DNA of 64,000 nucleotides from Okapia johnstoni (Eukaryota > Chordata > Mammalia > Artiodactyla > Giraffidae): the NCBI GenBank assembly GCA_024291935.2, contig CM044326.1, positions 38,272,948-38,336,947 of the forward strand. The letters are read 5' to 3'. Shown one piece after another: positions 33,133-43,600 of this stretch. The translations under genes and the position numbers were made by a program. The notes below the pieces were generated by a model. That model ran no database searches, was not told the origin of the DNA, and worked only from the letters and a program-made list of their open reading frames with translations. The stretch's first letter is position 1; each line of letters begins with the position of its first letter.

Positions 33133-33599
33133 CCCACTATCTTCTATCCTTGTTCAAAAATCATTTGAAAACTCACATCCTTGGGTCAGCTTGTCAGGAG
33201 GCTGGTCCATTCTTTGTTTCCAATGAATGCAAAGGCTCAGGTGACAAAGAGTACAGAAATTGTGGAACAAAAAATAAAAAGATGAACATCTATCATTCGT
33301 GAACCTCAGATTCCTTAAATTGTCTCCACGTCACATCTTTACTCCACACTCTAAGAACATCCATCACTAGCTGGTCCCTCTTTGTTTATGACTTTTATTT
33401 CATTTGACAAGTAAATCCATTATTTTGGGGTTACACAAATGGTTGACTTGCTGAAAGTGTGGTCTTTGCTTCATCGCTGTCATCACATCACAGTACCATT
33501 GCACACTAGCTCTCACGTGGGTGAGGTACCAGGTGGCCTGTTCCACGACAGCTGCCACGGTTACGGCACCAAAGTCACCATCAACCACACAGCTGGGTG
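33133..33599. other. Non-repetitive stretch, no gene recognised
   Basis: CpG-retaining DNA around 33470-33600. Short frames on both strands have no recognisable domain. Confidence 0.42.
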
Positions 33600-33690
33600 T
33601 TGTCATCTGCATTTTGCCAATGAGGAACCTGAGTCGCGAAGAGATAAGACGGATTTTCTAGAAACACGCAGCTCATAAACAGCAGTGCCG
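33600..33690 (-). mobile_element. MIR SINE fragment
   Basis: Reversed MIR core: gcattttgccaatgaggaac, cgaagagataagacgg. Confidence 0.48.
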
Positions 33691-34189
33691 TCCACACAGG
33701 TCCGTCTGTACTGAAACCTGTGCTTATGACCACTGGGGAGCTTGCCTTCTTTGTCATTTTTTTCAATGTATTCTTTTCCTTTTGTCTCTATTATATTTTT
33801 TCCCTGTGTTTACTCAGAATGTACCTTGTTCTTGGGTTTAAAATATTTGCTTAATTCAACAGTTGCCATTTAAAAATAAAGATTCCACCTGTAGGAATAT
33901 TGCTGGAATATTCTATGTCTTAAACTGAATAATGTAAAAATTCTTTTTCTTTTTTTTTTTTCGATGGAAGGTTAATGAGCCTTATGGACGTAGGTCAGGC
34001 CTCAGTAAAAGAATTCAAAACAAAAAAACTAAAATTTAAAAATGACCAGAAGATCAAAACAAATCAAAAGAATAGGACAATAGAATCAGAATCACAGAAA
34101 TGTAGTGTCCACACGGAAGTGCACTCACTGAAATGTGGGTTCTTGGCTTTGATGCTATTACCATGTGACACTGCCACCTCTCGTCTGGA
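33691..34189. other. Non-repetitive stretch with a poly-T run
   Basis: Poly-T at about 33949-33961. No gene or transposon recognised. Confidence 0.42.
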
Positions 34190-34282
34190 TGTGTTCTTGT
34201 CATCCAGCCAGACCAGAGCTCAAGGACAGAGCCTGGCACATTTGATCCCTCGACAGAGGCTTGCAGAGTGAATGAAATAGCT
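34190..34282 (+). mobile_element. L2/MIR 3' end fragment (tentative)
   Basis: gacagagcctggcacatttg and gagtgaatgaaata resemble the shared terminal phrases of L2 and MIR. Confidence 0.33.
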
Positions 34283-34489
34283 TTTCTGCCTTGATACATT
34301 TTATTTGCCAAAGTTAACCTGGTATGAGTCAAAAACTTCATCTTATTTACCAACGGGGCCCTTGGCAGAGACATTTGTTACACACCTGAAATTTGCAAGG
34401 TTATCTTTTCCCATATTGCTGAGTACTCACCTTAATCTTCCTTATCATCTTCTCTTTACCCGGTTAAGTGCCCACTCACCTAAAACACG

Positions 34490-34990
34490 CAGGGTAATGA
34501 TGTTTATTACCCAACAATGAAAATCCTGTTATTCATGGTTACAATCAGGGTGTCATCAGATATGAACGCTCACATTCGGCGAGGCCCTTTCAGCTGATTG
34601 TTTATGTAAATGGAAGTGCTCGTTCATCGTCTCATCCATTTTGGGAAGAGACAATCAGCCGGGCGGGTTGTTTCTCCCTGTAATATCTTTTTAATATTCA
34701 GTTCACTGGAAGCCGATCTGCAACAAAGGAAAAAAACTAAAAATAAAGAATTTGAAGATAAATTTAAGCCTATAGCAAAACATCAAGTTGGCGTGCCTGT
34801 AAACCGTTGGCACACGGCAGGCAGCAGCTGAGCTGTTGTTCCTCTTTGCTGGGAAACTTAGACTGAATGTCCAGTCAGGATGTCCTTTGCCGTAGAGATG
34901 CGGCCACTCCATCCCAACTGCTTCCACTCAGTCCCAAGGGAAAGAGATTGTCATACAGCAGCTGTCATTGCCCAGCGCTATAACTGTCCA
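34490..34990. promoter_or_regulatory. Candidate conserved non-coding element
   Basis: Repeat-free and retains about a dozen CpGs despite AT-richness. Holds gatgtttattaccc, gattgtttatgtaaatgg (forkhead/POU-like) and acaatcagccgggcggg. Interpretation as an enhancer is inference only. Confidence 0.3.
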
Positions 34991-35296
34991 TCTTCATGAT
35001 CTCAGTGAGGTCACACTTACTTGCTAAGTCTTAAGTAACTTACCTGTGAATAGAAAATTAGATAGATTCTAACTTATAACTCTAAAAATGTGTCCATAAT
35101 GACCATCTCAATGGCTAAGTCTCATTATACCATTAAGAAGGGAGAAAATTGCTCTGGCTCTAACTCTCGTAATGATTAATACTTGGCTCTAATCTAAGTT
35201 TGTAATAAAAAGGAGAGAGGATCCCACTGCAGTCTTCTCTAAAGGGGTATACATGTTGTTTTAAGTGAAGGACCTGTGACAAATAGGTGTGACCAT
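34991..35296. other. Non-repetitive stretch, no gene recognised
   Basis: AT-rich, nothing identified. Confidence 0.42.
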
Positions 35297-35500
35297 GGGC
35301 TTCCCTGGTAGCTCAGCTGGTAAAGAATCCGCCTGCAATGCAGGAGACCCCGGTTTGATTCTTGGGTCAGGAAGATCCCCTGGAGAATGGAATGGCCACC
35401 CACTCCAGTATACTGGTCTGGAGAATTCCATGGACTGGTACAGTCCATGGGGTCACAAAGAGTTGGACACGACTAAGCAACTTTCACTTTCACTTTTGCT
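35297..35500 (+). mobile_element. Bov-tA SINE with internal deletion
   Basis: Well preserved head (gggcttccctggtagctcag). The body skips the usual gacagaggagcctggcgggc block between catggact and ggtacagtcc. The 3' tail is intact. Confidence 0.93.
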
Positions 35501-35589
35501 GATCATACTGTATCAGTTGCAACTACTTAATTCTGCTCTTACAGTGCATAATCACCCACAAAGATTATTTCAACAGACAAATGGGTCTG

Positions 35590-35670
35590 TGTTCCAATAA
35601 AATTTTATTTACAAAACAGGCACCTGGCCAGATTTGCTCTGTGGACCATAGTTTGCTGATCACTGGTCCA
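35590..35670 (-). mobile_element. hAT-like DNA transposon, terminal fragment
   Basis: Reversed terminal 75 bp of the same family as 24515-24850: aaaattttatttacaaaaca, then ccatagtttgctgatcactgg at the terminal inverted repeat. Confidence 0.6.
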
Positions 35671-36129
35671 AAGCAATCATTTCCCAAAGTATGCTACAAG
35701 AACCCTGAACCAAACAAAATATTTTCGTAAAAAAAGATGATTCTCTAGACAAGTTGAGAAGCACTTCACATCTTGACTCTCTTGGACATTTATCACACAC
35801 ATTAGCCCCTTGCGTGGACAGAAAAGTCCTACTACAAAGAACCTGTAACCAGAATTTTCCCAAATTTATCTGACCTTCCTGAGCCTACTCAAAGGACTCT
35901 TGTCTTGAAGGATGGTTCCCTGAAGCATGTCTGTCAGCAGGCTCTGGGATGCAGACAAAGGGAGAGGTTTATGCTCACCTTCATCTGGATGACCCATGAT
36001 CTGGGCGGGCAGGATTGGGATTTGAGGGGACCTAATAGACCCAACAGGCAAGGTGGGGAAACTTCGACTTATGGACTGAGGACCAGCCAAGAAGCAACCT
36101 CATGACCTCATGGAAGGATCCATTTGAGA
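35671..36129. other. Mostly non-repetitive; weak hAT-like block
   Basis: 35680-35770 (tttcccaaagtatgctac) vaguely recalls a hAT-type dispersed repeat. No gene recognised. Confidence 0.33.
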
Positions 36130-36245
36130 GACCTAAGCCTTGGTCTTCAGTTTACCATTCATTAGCTTTGTGGTTATGGGAAGCCCCTTTACCTTTCTGA
36201 GCTTCCTCAGTAAAATCATTTCCCTCAGCTGAAAAAGGAAGACAC
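36130..36245 (+). mobile_element. MIR SINE remnant
   Basis: ttagctttgtggttatggga, ctttctgagcttcctcagta; the MIR core at high divergence. Confidence 0.55.
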
Positions 36246-36800
36246 TGTCTGGGGAAACTCCTGAGGGTTTTGTTATTGTGTTGCTTTTCTTCCAGCTGTA
36301 GGATGATTTTTGTTGTTCTTTGGAAGAGCTAGAACGTGGAGGCAAATTCATAGGGTGACTGACTCTGTATGACAGACTCGAGGTCTGTTACATCTCTGCC
36401 AATGACCTAATTTTGTTCCTTTTTATGGCTGACTAATATTCCCTTGTGTATATGTACCATTTCTTCTTTATCCACTCATCTGTCATTGAGCATTTAGGTT
36501 GTTTCCATGTCCTGGCTCTTGTAAATAGCACTGCAATGAACATTGGGGCAAATGTGTCATTTTGAATTATGGCTTTCTCAGGGCATCTAGAAAAATAGTA
36601 CAGATGAACCTATTTGCAGGGCAGGGATAGAGATGCTGACATAGAGAATGCACATGTGGACACAGACAGGGAAGGGGAGGGTGGGACAAATCGGGAGATT
36701 AGGACCAATATAGATACACTACCGAGTGTAAAACAGGTAGTGAGTGCGAACCTGCTATATAGCCCAAGGAGCTCAGCTCAGTGGTCTGTAATGACCCAGA

Positions 36801-36830
36801 GGGGTGGGATGGGGGTGGTGGGAGGGGGGG
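36801..36830 (+). other. Potential G-quadruplex in L1 3'UTR
   Basis: Five G-runs of three to seven bases with loops of 1-4 bases. A polypurine G-rich tract is a known feature of mammalian L1 3'UTRs. Confidence 0.65.
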
Positions 36831-36859
36831 CCTAATAAGGAGGGGATATATGTATGCAT

Positions 36860-36992
36860 TGGAGAAGGAAATGGCAACCCACTCCTGTATTCTTGCCTGG
36901 AGAATCCCAGGGACGAAGGAGCCTGGTGGTCTGCCACGTATGGGGTCGCACGGAGTCGGACACAACTGAAGTGGCTTAGCAGCAGCAGCAGC
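36860..36992 (+). mobile_element. Bov-A monomer (BOV-A2 second half) with perfect TSD
   Basis: Single monomer from ggagaaggaaatggcaaccc to the (agc)n tail. The 12-bp repeat atatgtatgcat flanks it at 36848-36859 and 36993-37004. The interrupted site matches the uninterrupted L1 copy at 39437-39802. Confidence 0.94.
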
Positions 36993-37113
36993 ATATGTAT
37001 GCATATAGCTGACAAGCTTCATTGTATAACAGAAGCTAACATCGCATTGTAAAGTTATATTTGCAATTATATTCCAGTAAAATTATATTCCAATATAAAA
37101 ATTCGCCGGGTGA

Positions 37114-37333
37114 GGAACATGCAGACAGATGGACCAGCACTTCTTAAATTTGACTTCTGACTTCCAATTCTGTGAAAACAGAATTCTGAATTTTGTTTCT
37201 GGATTCAGAATCACAAGGATCTAGGCCCCAGGAGGAAGGCAGCACATTCCAGTGGAGACCTTTTAATGGCCTTGCATTCAGGCACAGAAGTCCTCATCCA
37301 AACCCAAGTTCAGTATTTTTTATCCATGGCACT
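37114..37333. other. Non-repetitive spacer
   Basis: Nothing recognised. Confidence 0.4.
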
Positions 37334-37541
37334 CATGTTCAGTCACTCAGTCGTGTCCAGCACTTTGCAACCCATGGACCATAGCCTGCCAGGCTCCTCT
37401 GCCCATGGCAAAAATACTGGAGTGGGCTGCCATTTCCTCCTGCAGGGATCAACCCATCCATCTCAGGGATCAAACCCATGTCTCCTACGGCTCCTGCATT
37501 GCAGCCAGATTCTTTACCACTGAGTCATCGGGAAAGCTATG
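37334..37541 (-). mobile_element. Bov-tA SINE
   Basis: Minus-strand copy: gttcagtcactcagtcgtgt on the left, head ttaccactgagtcatcggga on the right. Carries a small internal deletion and a local duplication (gatcaaccc/gatcaaaccc). Confidence 0.91.
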
Positions 37542-37794
37542 TTATCCATGGAACCATGCATAATTACCCATTCTTCTTCTCCTGGCCTCAGTTCTCCTGT
37601 GTCACTGGAGATGGTGGAGCTCAAAAGAACTTTTTAACCTGTTGGAATAAGCAAAGAGTGTTACGATTAATAACACCAGTGCTACCACTGGAGTCACTCT
37701 GAACAAAACATAAAATACCAAACAAAATGACATGGTGGAGAGCAAACACTTTGTACAGCTGGCAAAACAGAAATTGTTCTATAGCTCTGTCGCA
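37542..37794. other. Non-repetitive stretch, no gene recognised
   Basis: Nothing recognised. Confidence 0.4.
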
Positions 37795-37935
37795 GTGTAG
37801 ACTAGTCTTCTTCTCTGCAAAATGGGGATCTTTTAACTCCCTTTTCATTCAGAAACGTGTTGAGAGAATGGCTTGCAACATCTCAAACACTATTGGATGC
37901 ATTTGACATATTATTATACATAAAAGCAATAATAA
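37795..37935 (+). mobile_element. MIR SINE 3' half
   Basis: cttctctgcaaaatggggat, then gttgagagaatggcttgcaa and the 3' phrase. Old. Confidence 0.5.
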
Positions 37936-37947
37936 TAGTGTTATTGA

Positions 37948-38150
37948 GTCTTCCCGCCCCACCAGGGAATCCGCCTGCCAATGCAGGAGGCACAAGAGAC
38001 AAGTGTTTGATCTCTGGGGCAGAAGGATCCTTTGGAGCAGGAAATGGCAACCCACTCCGGTATTCTAGCCTGGGAAATCCCATGGTCAGAGGAGCCTAGT
38101 GGGCTACAGTCCATGAGGTCACAAAGAGTCAGACACAATTGAACACACAC
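37948..38150 (+). mobile_element. Bov-tA SINE
   Basis: Degraded head (cttcccgccccaccaggg), body ggtattctagcctgggaaat, tail agtcagacacaattgaacac ending in a short CA run. Confidence 0.9.
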
Positions 38151-38155
38151 ACACA

Positions 38156-38847
38156 ATGATGTTATTAATGGGACATGTCTCATGGAGGAACAGGGAGAGA
38201 GCCTCCATTTCAGCAGGAAAAGTATGCTAGAAATTGCAGGACAGTCTATCCCACCAGGGAATATGAAGAAATTGGCCTTGAATCCAAAAGTTAGCAAGGA
38301 TTTAAAAAAAAAAAAAAATGACGTTGCTTTTTTGAAAATGTATCCAACTGAATTTCCTTTCAAACGAGAACTGAATTCTTCATTGGATTCCCTCATTTCT
38401 GTTCGAGTCTGGCTTCATAAATACCATCTCTACACAGTATATTATGCACATCATTTATTCAGCAGATATCATAATATATTCAGGGCTGTTCTTAGGGAGA
38501 GAAATTTCAATATTAGATAAAAATAGTGAGATGGTGACGGTAACTGTGTTTGTCTGGTACACAGAGTAAATAGGATTGTTAGTGATTGCTAAAGCCTTCG
38601 GGAGAAGATAGGGAAACAAAGATAGCCCGTGCCAGATTCTGAGCCAACCCGTTGCAGAGGTTCAGGGAAGCTTGATTACCTTCTGCCACCATGTACTTCT
38701 AAGCAGGCCCGATGATGAGTTGTTCCGTCCTTATATTTTCTCATAAGAATAGCTGAATGTTATCCTAATTAGAAATCTGCTCAGATTTTGAAACAGTCTG
38801 GTATTGCCTTCTCGTCTCATCTTTTTATCCTACCTCTCTCTCTAGCT
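38156..38847. other. Non-repetitive stretch, no gene recognised
   Basis: A 112-codon plus frame (38182-38520) reads through a poly-A-encoded lysine run and has no recognisable domain. Considered chance. Confidence 0.42.
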
Positions 38848-38883
38848 CACATACACACACGCACACATACACACACACACTCA
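38848..38883. repeat. (CA)n-type microsatellite
   Basis: Interrupted CA repeat: cacatacacacacgcacaca and following units. Confidence 0.82.
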
Positions 38884-39094
38884 TAGTAATGTTCAGTGTC
38901 ACAAAGAGTCAGAGGTCTTGCCTGGGCGCCTATCACAGGCTGACCACATGGATGTGACCTTGGTTGGAGCTCTCTCTGCATTCTTCAATCTGCATTGGCA
39001 GAGCCTGGACGGGAGTCTCTCTCTGGGCCTTCTAGCTCATTACCTGTACATTTCAGAGCTGACCTAATGATGCCCAGTCGTGGTCATGTGCTTT
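38884..39094. other. Non-repetitive spacer
   Basis: Nothing firm. cacaaagagtcagagg at about 38900 resembles a SINE tail but is too short to call. Confidence 0.35.
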
Positions 39095-39255
39095 CAAGAC
39101 ATTAACTCATTTAACCCTCACAGCACCCCAGGAGACAGCCAGTATTAACTGCTCCATGGAGAGTTTAATGAGTTAGCCCAAGGGCACATCAAGGAATTGG
39201 CCCAGTCAGAATTCCAACTTGAGCCCCATGGTGCCAAAACTCGGAGCAGAGAACA
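39095..39255 (-). mobile_element. MIR SINE, near full length
   Basis: Reversed MIR: ttaactcatttaaccctcac, agttagcccaagggcacatc, gtcagaattccaacttgagc. Confidence 0.6.
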
Positions 39256-39436
39256 CTGAATGACCTCTATGAGGCCCAGATCTGCAGTGAATAATCCTCA
39301 GTTAGACCCTTCTAGTCTGTGACTCATGTATATTCACTAGCACATGCGTGAATTCACGTACAACAGCACTCTTCTTGCCACCAAACAGAATGGAGAATCT
39401 CACAGGTGCCCTAAGAGGGTTGGAAAGAGTGGACTT

Positions 39437-39802
39437 GAGAATCTAGAAAAATGGTACTGATGAACCTATTTACTGGGCAGGAACAGAGATGCAGACAGAA
39501 AGAACAGACTTGTGAACATAGCAGGGGAAAGAGAGGGCGAGAGGAATTGGGAGAGTAGATTGACATATATACACTCCCATGTGTAAAATAGCTAGTTGGA
39601 AGCTTCTCTATAGCACAGAGAGTTCAGCTCAGTACTATGCGACAACCTAGAGGGGTGGGATGGTAGGGAGGTGGGAGGGAGGCTTAGAGGGAGAGGATAT
39701 ATGTATACATATAGCTGATTCACACAGTTGTACATCAGAAACCAACACAAAATTGTAAAGCTAAAATTTAATTATCCTCCAATTAAAATTTGTTTTTTTA
39801 AA
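39437..39802 (+). mobile_element. L1 LINE 3'UTR, 5'-truncated, with TSD
   Basis: Runs from atctagaaaaatggtactga through gatatatgtatacatatagc to the A-rich end. Flanks aaagagtggactt (39424-39436) and aaagaatggacct (39803-39815) match at 11 of 13 positions. Same family as the 3'UTR at 36589-37098. Confidence 0.88.
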
Positions 39803-41004
39803 AAAGAATGGACCTGTGGAGACAGAGCTATGATTTGGGGGAAGAAGTCAGACAAGAAAGGAGACTCTGCTGATGCCAGGGAGAGGGGCAGTGGCTGGGG
39901 CTGAAGGGGTCCTGAGGTTCCTAACAAAGGACCTATTTGGAACAGACCACGAAGGGTGGGCCAGGTGTGGAACCGAGAAGAGACAGGCCAGGCGGTTGAC
40001 CGGTATGGGGAAATCACAGGGCAGGAAAGTGAGAGAAAGGGTTTCAGGCTGTAACAACCCCGGGGCTGAGTCCAGGGATCCTTCCTGCGAGGAAAGGGAA
40101 CCAAGGAGGCTGTGACAGCCGACCGGAGCTCATGTTTCTTTTTTGTTTTGTTTTAAATCGCGCTGAATGCCAGTGGCTTTGGAAGGTCTGGTTGAGTTTC
40201 TGCATGAGGATTCTCAACCATGCAGGTGATGGGCAAGGTTTCAGGAAGGACCTGTCGCGATCACACTTACAGATTTGACGAAAGCCCTCTACGTGGCACA
40301 CAGTCACCTTCCGGATGTTGGCAACGTGGATTGTTATCTGAGAACATAGCATCTAAATTATTACGATGGACTCACCTCCCATACTTTCTTCTCGTCTTTC
40401 TTCTGTGGCTCCCTGGAAGATGAATAGATGGGCTGCAGAGAGCGTGCCTCTCACCATGCACGGCCCCCACCTACTTGTTTCCCTTTGGCTCTTCCACGTG
40501 GGGCCCAGTGGGCCGGCCACATGGGAAGAGCCAGGGATGCGTGGGGAATGTCAGCACCCCGTGGGTCTAGAACTTGTTCTCCAGCCATTGTTTATGTCTC
40601 ATTAAGAGCTTCCTTTTCTCTGCTCCCACCAGTCATAGTTTTGGGGTTGTTTTCTGAAGCATTCTGACAGTTTCAAAACCGAGAAGCATGACTCAATCCT
40701 TGTGGGGATCTGTTGGTTTTTCCCAAATGAAAAGAATGAAATTCTGTATGTGGGAAGATTCTTGAATCTTTCTTCATTTGCTCTGTTCACACACCTTCAG
40801 AGCCAAGCTCCAGGCTGAAGTGCAACAGGCGCCGTTGTGTGTCTTTTCTTTTGCTTCTGTCTGCTAGTTGGGGAGTGGTCAGATCCTCTAGCAGAGGCTA
40901 GATGGTGTTCTATAGGAGTTCCCAATCACCCCTTATCTTTACGGCCAGAGGAGAGGGCTGAATTTCACAGCTATGACATAGTGCAAAAAATATAGAAAGT
41001 GGTA
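39803..41004. other. Non-repetitive block, CpG-retaining part at 40060-40380
   Basis: About 1.2 kb without an identified transposon. Several short frames on both strands, none with a domain. The 40060-40380 part retains about a dozen CpGs, including tcgcgctg and gtcgcgatc, and could be constrained. Confidence 0.4.
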
Positions 41005-41055
41005 GATAAAGGAAAGAAGAAAGAGAAGGAAAGAAGGAAGAGAGGAAGAGATTCA
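41005..41055. repeat. GA-rich low-complexity tract
   Basis: Polypurine run of ggaaagaagaaagagaagga-type sequence. Confidence 0.75.
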
Positions 41056-41378
41056 GATACAAGTGGATCTGATCTGAAAGGTCTCAATTCTACTATTATA
41101 CTCAGTATGATTTCCTGAATGAAGAGAGTGAAAGAAAGCTACTGGTTCAGTTTCCCATCTATGAAGTGGGACAGCAAAATGTAACTCGCCGATTGGAAGA
41201 ATCGACACACCTATGCCTTACACAGTGAGGGTGTCCACAGATGTCAGTGAGATTTAAACCTGGTTCTTCTACCAGCAAAAGGAAGGGAAGTGTTGCTGGG
41301 TTGATAAAGGAAACAGAATCAAGAAGTCAGTCTTCTTCAAGGTCACATGACCTTTCATAAGTCGCGTGATTTCAAATC

Positions 41379-41399
41379 ATGTGTGTGTGTGTGTGTGAC
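41379..41399. repeat. (TG)n microsatellite
   Basis: About ten TG units. Confidence 0.85.
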
Positions 41400-41514
41400 T
41401 CAGCTGCGGACAGGAGGCCAGGCCAGTCCCCTCCCCAGACCTTCAGCTGTGCCCTCCTCTTCCTGGCCTCCTCACCCCATCCTCACCTTGTCCGCTTTGT
41501 AGGAAACAACAGCA

Positions 41515-41675
41515 AACAGTGGAGAGAAATTTGAGACCCAAGAGACATGGGTTTCTCTCCTTGTTTCCTTCTGTGTGAGTGTGGAAAAGTCTCTTGAGCT
41601 CTCCGAGATTCCATTTCTTCCTTCATAGAAGAAATCGGGCTACATTGTTTCAAAAGTCTTAAATCTTAGCATCTC
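41515..41675 (+). mobile_element. MIR SINE remnant
   Basis: gtgtgagtgtggaaaagtct, cgagattccatttcttcctt; the MIR core at high divergence. Confidence 0.5.
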
Positions 41676-42014
41676 CGCTCTTCCCCCCTCCTTATTCACT
41701 TCCTCCTGTTGTCAACCGCCATCTAAGACCCCCAGAGAACACAAGCAGAGGACACACCCAGAGGGAACCCCAATGCTGGGCTTCTCCCCAGGATTCTCCA
41801 GACAGATGAAGGGGCCACGACTCTCAGCTGGCACTGAGGGATTCTGAAAGTGCCTGGAGGCTGAGAAGTCCAGTAAACATCCTGCTCTCGAGAGCCCCAA
41901 GGAAGCTCCCGCAGTGGGAGCCTGCATGGACGCTGCCCACTGGCCCCCTGTGGGTGCCCTGCTCCCTGCGACCCCTTGTCAAGGCACAAACAGACCCTGA
42001 AGGCAGGATTTGCA
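41676..42014. other. GC-richer non-repetitive stretch with overlapping frames
   Basis: A minus-strand frame of 152 codons (41723-42181) spans this and the GA-rich tract. Its Leu/Pro/Phe-rich product mirrors the purine-rich complement rather than a conserved protein, so I do not call it a gene. Confidence 0.42.
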
Positions 42015-42185
42015 GTTAAAGGGAGGGAAAAATGAGACCCAGGAAAAGTGGGAAGTGAGGCAAGAGACGACGACAAAAGCTGGAGAGTGAGCAGAGGCCA
42101 GGGAAAGAGAAGGAAGGCAGAAAGTGATGGCGGCAGGAAGGCAACAGAGAGACAGAGACACAGAAAATAAGAGGGAGGCATGAGA
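42015..42185. repeat. GA-rich low-complexity tract
   Basis: Polypurine-biased plus strand, for example ggccagggaaagagaaggaa and acagagagacagagacac. Confidence 0.75.
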
Positions 42186-42407
42186 AAATCAGGAGACAGG
42201 GCTTGCTTAACATTAAATATTAGAACCCCTGGACTTTGCTCTTTGGATCCTCCAGTTTGTAAGTTCTACTGACAACAACTGGAGCTGACTGTACCTTTAC
42301 AAGTCACCACACCCCTGCGTGTTTCCTTACTCAGTCCATGGAGTCTCCCTGTGGGCAGGACTGTGGTTGTTTAAGTCTTAAACAACTTAAAGTCATTAAA
42401 CAACTTT

Positions 42408-42605
42408 GCATCATTAAGTCGTGTCCTATTCTCTGCAACCCCAGGACTGTAGCCCACCAGGCTCCTCTGTCCATGGGATTCTCGGGCAGGAATACTAGAG
42501 TGGGTTGCCATTCCCTCCTCCAGGACATCTTCCCCACCCAGGGATCGAACCCACCTCTCCTGCTTGGCAGGTGGATCCTTCACCGCTGAGCCACCAGGGA
42601 AGCTT
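42408..42605 (-). mobile_element. Bov-tA SINE
   Basis: Minus-strand copy: attaagtcgtgtcctattct on the left, head accgctgagccaccaggga on the right. Confidence 0.93.
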
Positions 42606-42989
42606 AGGCAGGACTGTTACTTGTCGCCATCATCAGGAGGATACCAGGTCTTAGCTAAGATCATTTTCCTGAAGCTGCTTGACAGGTGAGTCCAGAGTCT
42701 GGCCCGCCTGATTCCAGAGTCCAGGACCATCCATTGGGCTGGGCTGCCTCCAAGTTCAACCTTGTTCTCACCCAAAGAATCTCAGACACACACTGAACTC
42801 TGAAGCATGGAAATCAATTAGAACAAGTGAGGGAAAACAGTTTGCAGCCTGAACCACACATGCCAAATGGCCTTGGGGCCAGGCCTGAATGCCCCAGAAT
42901 ATTTTTTTTTTAATAATTTCAGGCTAGAAAAGTCAACCTCTACTGGAAAATTAGACCTAAGATGCAGATGTGACTGTAACTCTTGCAAT
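42606..42989. other. Non-repetitive stretch, no gene recognised
   Basis: A poly-T run lies near 42902. Nothing else recognised. Confidence 0.4.
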
Positions 42990-43130
42990 CCATGTATTTG
43001 TTGATTCCTTAATTCATTGTTCAACCACTAATATATGGCCAGCAGAAAGGTACAAACTCTGGGGAATACACCATATTAAATCAGGACAAATTCTGCCTTC
43101 CAGGAGCTTAACCATACAGTCAGAGACTTT
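42990..43130 (-). mobile_element. L2 LINE 3' fragment
   Basis: Reversed L2: ttaattcattgttcaaccac, tatggccagcagaaagg, ccttccaggagcttaacc. Confidence 0.45.
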
Positions 43131-43221
43131 ACATACATGTTTAAACATCTCTTAAAGAAGAGTTTTAGAGGAAATTTAAAAAGGAAAAATGCCAGCAACC
43201 TTCAGGGTCTGAAGAAGAGTA

Positions 43222-43430
43222 TGTGTGTGTTAGTTGCTCAGTCATGTCTGACTCTTTGCAACCCTGTGGACTGTAGCCCGTCAGGCTCCTCTGTCCATGG
43301 GATGTTCCAGGCAAGAATAGTGAAGTGGCTAGGCTTTCTCTTCTCCAGGATCTTCCTGACCCAAGGATGTAACCCAGGTGTCCTGCATTGCAGGAAGATT
43401 CTTTACCATCTGAGCCACCAGGCAAACCTC
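43222..43430 (-). mobile_element. Bov-tA SINE
   Basis: Minus-strand copy: gttagttgctcagtcatgtc on the left, head accatctgagccaccaggc on the right. Confidence 0.94.
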
Positions 43431-43469
43431 GATAAGAGAATAGAAGAGTATAGATAAGCTTTATTACTC

Positions 43470-43600
43470 GTCTAGCCTCTTTTACAGACCAGCTTTGAGG
43501 TCAAATCACCCTTTCAAATCATCAGTGTTCTCACCTATAAAATGGAGCCAGTAACAGTCATAGGATCAGCTACTATACAAAGTCAAGGTGATGCATCAGT
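43470..43600 (+). mobile_element. MIR SINE remnant
   Basis: gaggtcaaatcaccctttca, ttctcacctataaaatggag; the MIR core. Confidence 0.5.

Larger units (their letters stand above)
36359..37098 (+). mobile_element. L1 LINE, 5'-inverted (twin-primed), hosting a BOV-A2 monomer
   Basis: 36359-36588 is L1 ORF2-end sequence on the minus strand (tctgccaatgacctaatttt, ttgtttccatgtcctggctc). From 36589 the L1 3'UTR continues on the plus strand (ctagaaaaatagtacagatg). Flanks aaattcatagggtga (36344-36358) and aaattcgccgggtga (37099-37113) match at 12 of 15 positions and enclose both parts as one insertion. No coding capacity remains. Confidence 0.86.

Noticed and set aside
38182..38520. 112-codon frame with a lysine run
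   Set aside because: The lysines come from a poly-A run, and no other protein feature is present.
41723..42181. 152-codon minus-strand frame, Leu/Pro/Phe-rich
   Set aside because: It is the complement of a GA-rich tract, so the long frame and apparent hydrophobicity are compositional.
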